NCBI GenBank assembly: GCA_027323595.1
Contig: DAHWBL010000474.1
Location: 1-7,140 of the forward strand
Reading direction: 5' to 3'
Source of the DNA: Acetobacteraceae bacterium
Lineage (GTDB): Bacteria; Pseudomonadota; Alphaproteobacteria; Acetobacterales; Acetobacteraceae
DNA: 7,140 nt
The notes beneath the pieces are model-generated. The model did no database searches and was not told the DNA's origin. It saw only the letters and a list, made by a program, of their open reading frames with translations. Below, piece by piece: positions 5,617 to 7,140 of the stretch. A program made the position numbers and the translations under genes. How positions within the stretch are numbered: the first letter of the stretch is position 1; each line of letters starts with the position of its first letter.

Positions 5617-6677
5617 TGGACCCTGACAGCATCGGCGCATTGCTCGCCCGTCGCGGTGTGTCGCGCCGGGCGCTGCTGAAATACAGCACCCGCCTCGCCG
5701 CGTTGATGGCCCTGCCGGCGGGCTCCGCCGAGGCGCTCGCCGACGGGCTTGCCCGCGCGAAGCGACAATCGGTGATCTGGCTGTCGTTTCAGGAATGCAC
5801 CGGCTGCACCGAATCGCTCACCCGCTCGTTCAACCCCACCATCGAAAATCTGATCTTCAACATCATCTCGCTGGATTATCACGAGACCCTGCAAGCTGCG
5901 TCTGGAACAGCGGCCGAGGCGGCGCGGCTCGCGGCGATGGCGGCGAACAAGGGAAAATACGTGGTGGTGGTCGATGGCTCGGTCTCCACCCGCGATGGCG
6001 GTGTGTATTCCACCAATGCCGGCCACACGAATCTCGAAATCCTACGCCAGACCGCGGCTGACGCGCTGGCGGTGATCTCGGTGGGCAGCTGTGCGGCGTT
6101 CGGCGGCATCGCGCACGCGCGCCCCAACCCGACCGGCGCGGAGCCGGTCTCGGCGATCATCACCGACAAGCCGCTGATCAACATCCCCGGCTGTCCGCCG
6201 CTGCCCGAGGCAATGGCCGCGACGATCGCCTATCTGGTCAGCTTCGGTAAAATTCCCGAGCTCGATCATCTGCGCCGTCCGCGTTCGCTGTTCGGCGACA
6301 GCATCCATGATCGCTGCTACCGCCGACCATTTTACGATCGCGGCCTGTTCGCGCGCAGCTTTGATGACGAGGGCGCGCGCCAGGGCTGGTGCCTTTACGA
6401 ACTCGGCTGCAAGGGCCCGGTCACCTATAATGCGTGCGCCACGCTGAAATGGAACGGCGGGGTGTCTTTCCCGATCCAGTCCGGGCATGGATGTCTTGGC
6501 TGTTCGGAGCCCGATTTCTGGGACCAGGGCGGGTTTTATCGTCCGCTGTCGTCCAACACCACCAGCACCGGAACTGTCGTCGCGGCGGCGGCGGTGGGCG
6601 GGGTCGCGCTCGGAGCGGTGAGCGCGCTGGTCGCCCGGCGGCGAGCGCGGTTGGCAAGGCAGGAGACCACGCCATGA
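5613..6677 (+). CDS. hynS: [NiFe]-hydrogenase small subunit, Tat-exported and C-terminally anchored (group 1e-like)
   Basis: This is the electron-transfer subunit of a membrane-bound H2-oxidising hydrogenase; with the large subunit it is exported folded to the periplasm. The 354-residue precursor has a Tat motif SRRALLK (17-23; Leu where Phe is usual) and a short hydrophobic stretch. Fe-S ligands are complete. Proximal: Cys62 and Cys65 (ECTGCTES), Cys160 (GSCAAFGG), Cys194 (PGCPP). Distal: His232, Cys235, Cys260, Cys266. Medial 3Fe-4S: Cys275, Cys294, Cys297. Gly64 and Gly165 occupy the places of the two extra Cys of oxygen-tolerant group 1d enzymes, so the proximal cluster is the standard form. 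A C-terminal helix (about 321-341) followed by an Arg-rich tail anchors it with the end in the cytoplasm. The first ATG at 5613 overlaps the preceding stop and has GGAG eight bases upstream; a second ATG follows at once. The gene is called hupS, hyaA or hydA elsewhere; hynS is used here because of the Isp1 neighbour. Confidence 0.96.
   Translation: MMDPDSIGALLARRGVSRRALLKYSTRLAALMALPAGSAEALADGLARAKRQSVIWLSFQECTGCTESLTRSFNPTIENLIFNIISLDYHETLQAASGTAAEAARLAAMAANKGKYVVVVDGSVSTRDGGVYSTNAGHTNLEILRQTAADALAVISVGSCAAFGGIAHARPNPTGAEPVSAIITDKPLINIPGCPPLPEAMAATIAYLVSFGKIPELDHLRRPRSLFGDSIHDRCYRRPFYDRGLFARSFDDEGARQGWCLYELGCKGPVTYNACATLKWNGGVSFPIQSGHGCLGCSEPDFWDQGGFYRPLSSNTTSTGTVVAAAAVGGVALGAVSALVARRRARLARQETTP
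6661..6665 (+). promoter_or_regulatory. Ribosome binding site of isp1
   Basis: AGGAG lies eight bases before the ATG at 6674, inside the last codons of the small-subunit gene. It supports this start although the two genes overlap by four bases. Confidence 0.6.
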
Positions 6678-7140
6678 GTCTTCTGGAGTTCGCCCGTGGT
6701 CCGGCGCTTGAGGTCGGGTTCGCGGTGTTCGGCTTTGGCGTGCTCTGGCGGCTCACCAGCCTGCTGCTGCTGCGCCGCGCACCGGACTGGACCGCGCCGC
6801 GCCCCGGCGCGCCGTCGAAGCTGGCGGCGGTCTTGCGTGGCCAGATCAGGCATTTATGGCCAGCCAAGGCCTACCGGCGCGGCGCCCTGCTGGTGAGCAT
6901 CAACAGCTACGTGTTCCATCTCGGGCTGGTTGTCATCATTTTCGGTCTGGCGCAGCACATCATGCTGCTGCAAGGCCTGTTCGGCATCTCCTGGCCGAAC
7001 CTGCCGAGCGGCATCGTGTTCGCGGTCGCCATCGTCACGCTCGCCTCGCTGCTGGCCATGCTGGCACGCCGGCTGGTGAGCCCGGTGCTGCGGCTGATCT
7101 CCGGCTTTGACGATTACGCGAGCTGGCTGTTCACCATCCT
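6674..7140 (+). CDS. isp1: NarI-like cytochrome b membrane subunit (Isp1 type), 3' end cut by window edge
   Basis: I translated this frame from the ATG at 6674; it stays open for 155 codons to the window edge. It begins MSLLEFARGPALEVGFAVFG, a start typical of the NarI/Isp1/DsrM family of di-heme b membrane proteins rather than of the HupC/HyaC cytochromes found in most uptake hydrogenase operons. Three membrane segments are visible (about 12-34, 72-99 and 113-131). His82 in SYVFHLGL and His95 in LAQHI are probable heme ligands; the second pair would lie past the edge (NarI has about 225 residues). In Hyn-type hydrogenases Isp1 passes electrons from the small subunit across the membrane to Isp2, a HdrD-like Fe-S protein, and on to the quinone pool or cytoplasmic acceptors. 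The ATGA overlap with the small-subunit gene shows the two are co-translated. Family membership is well supported; the specific Isp1 role rests on context. Confidence 0.85.
   Translation, partial: MSLLEFARGPALEVGFAVFGFGVLWRLTSLLLLRRAPDWTAPRPGAPSKLAAVLRGQIRHLWPAKAYRRGALLVSINSYVFHLGLVVIIFGLAQHIMLLQGLFGISWPNLPSGIVFAVAIVTLASLLAMLARRLVSPVLRLISGFDDYASWLFTI

Noticed and set aside
5657..5720. Suspicion that the small-subunit Tat signal is broken because Phe is replaced by Leu
   Set aside because: The twin arginines and the Lys are present, and Leu at that position is accepted in many working Tat signals.
4665..6026. 453-codon open frame on the minus strand across the protease, hupH and small-subunit genes
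   Set aside because: It is antisense to three genes with clear motifs, and its composition is that of a GC-bias artefact.

Overview
This is a compact [NiFe]-hydrogenase gene island made of two divergent gene trains around one 141-base control region (4599-4739). Third-position G/C bias is strong across all eight genes. The hyp genes, a Tat-exported hydrogenase with a b-type membrane partner, and an Fnr/FixK-type site together suggest a GC-rich proteobacterium. An alphaproteobacterium is my best guess, but no rRNA or other taxonomic marker is present, so this is inference.

Minus strand, read right to left: hypC (4598-4347), hypA (4354-3947), hypB (3974-3192), hypD (3195-2080) and hypF (2093 to beyond base 1). 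These are five of the six classical Hyp factors that build the NiFe(CN)2CO site. HypF and HypE (hypE is not in the window) make cyanide ligands from carbamoyl phosphate, HypC and HypD carry and assemble the Fe(CN)2CO unit, and HypA and HypB insert nickel. Every neighbouring pair overlaps (8, 28, 4 and 14 nt), so the train probably works as one translationally coupled operon.

Plus strand, read left to right: a hydrogenase maturation endopeptidase of the HupD/HybD family (4740-5240), a short single-domain HupH/HyaF-type protein (5230-5616), the Tat-exported, C-terminally anchored [NiFe]-hydrogenase small subunit (5613-6677), and the first 155 codons of a NarI-like di-heme cytochrome b of the Isp1 type (from 6674). 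These genes also overlap (11, 4 and 4 nt). A small subunit followed directly by a NarI-like membrane protein is the start of the small-isp1-isp2-large layout known for Hyn-type (group 1e) hydrogenases of purple sulfur bacteria. The isp2 and large-subunit genes should lie just right of the window. The small subunit has the ordinary four-cysteine proximal cluster, not the six-cysteine one of oxygen-tolerant group 1d enzymes.

The control region holds a perfect Fnr/FixK-type palindrome, TTGAT-N4-ATCAA, at 4655-4668. It lies at class II distance (about -41) from a plausible -10 element on each side, so one oxygen-sensing regulator may switch on both the structural and the maturation genes. There is no other non-coding stretch of note. 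I saw no RNA gene, mobile element, CRISPR array or obvious terminator. I found no wholly unknown system: the cluster belongs to a known family, and the points of interest are the shared regulatory site, the gene order, the stand-alone HupH_C protein and several residue-level variations.
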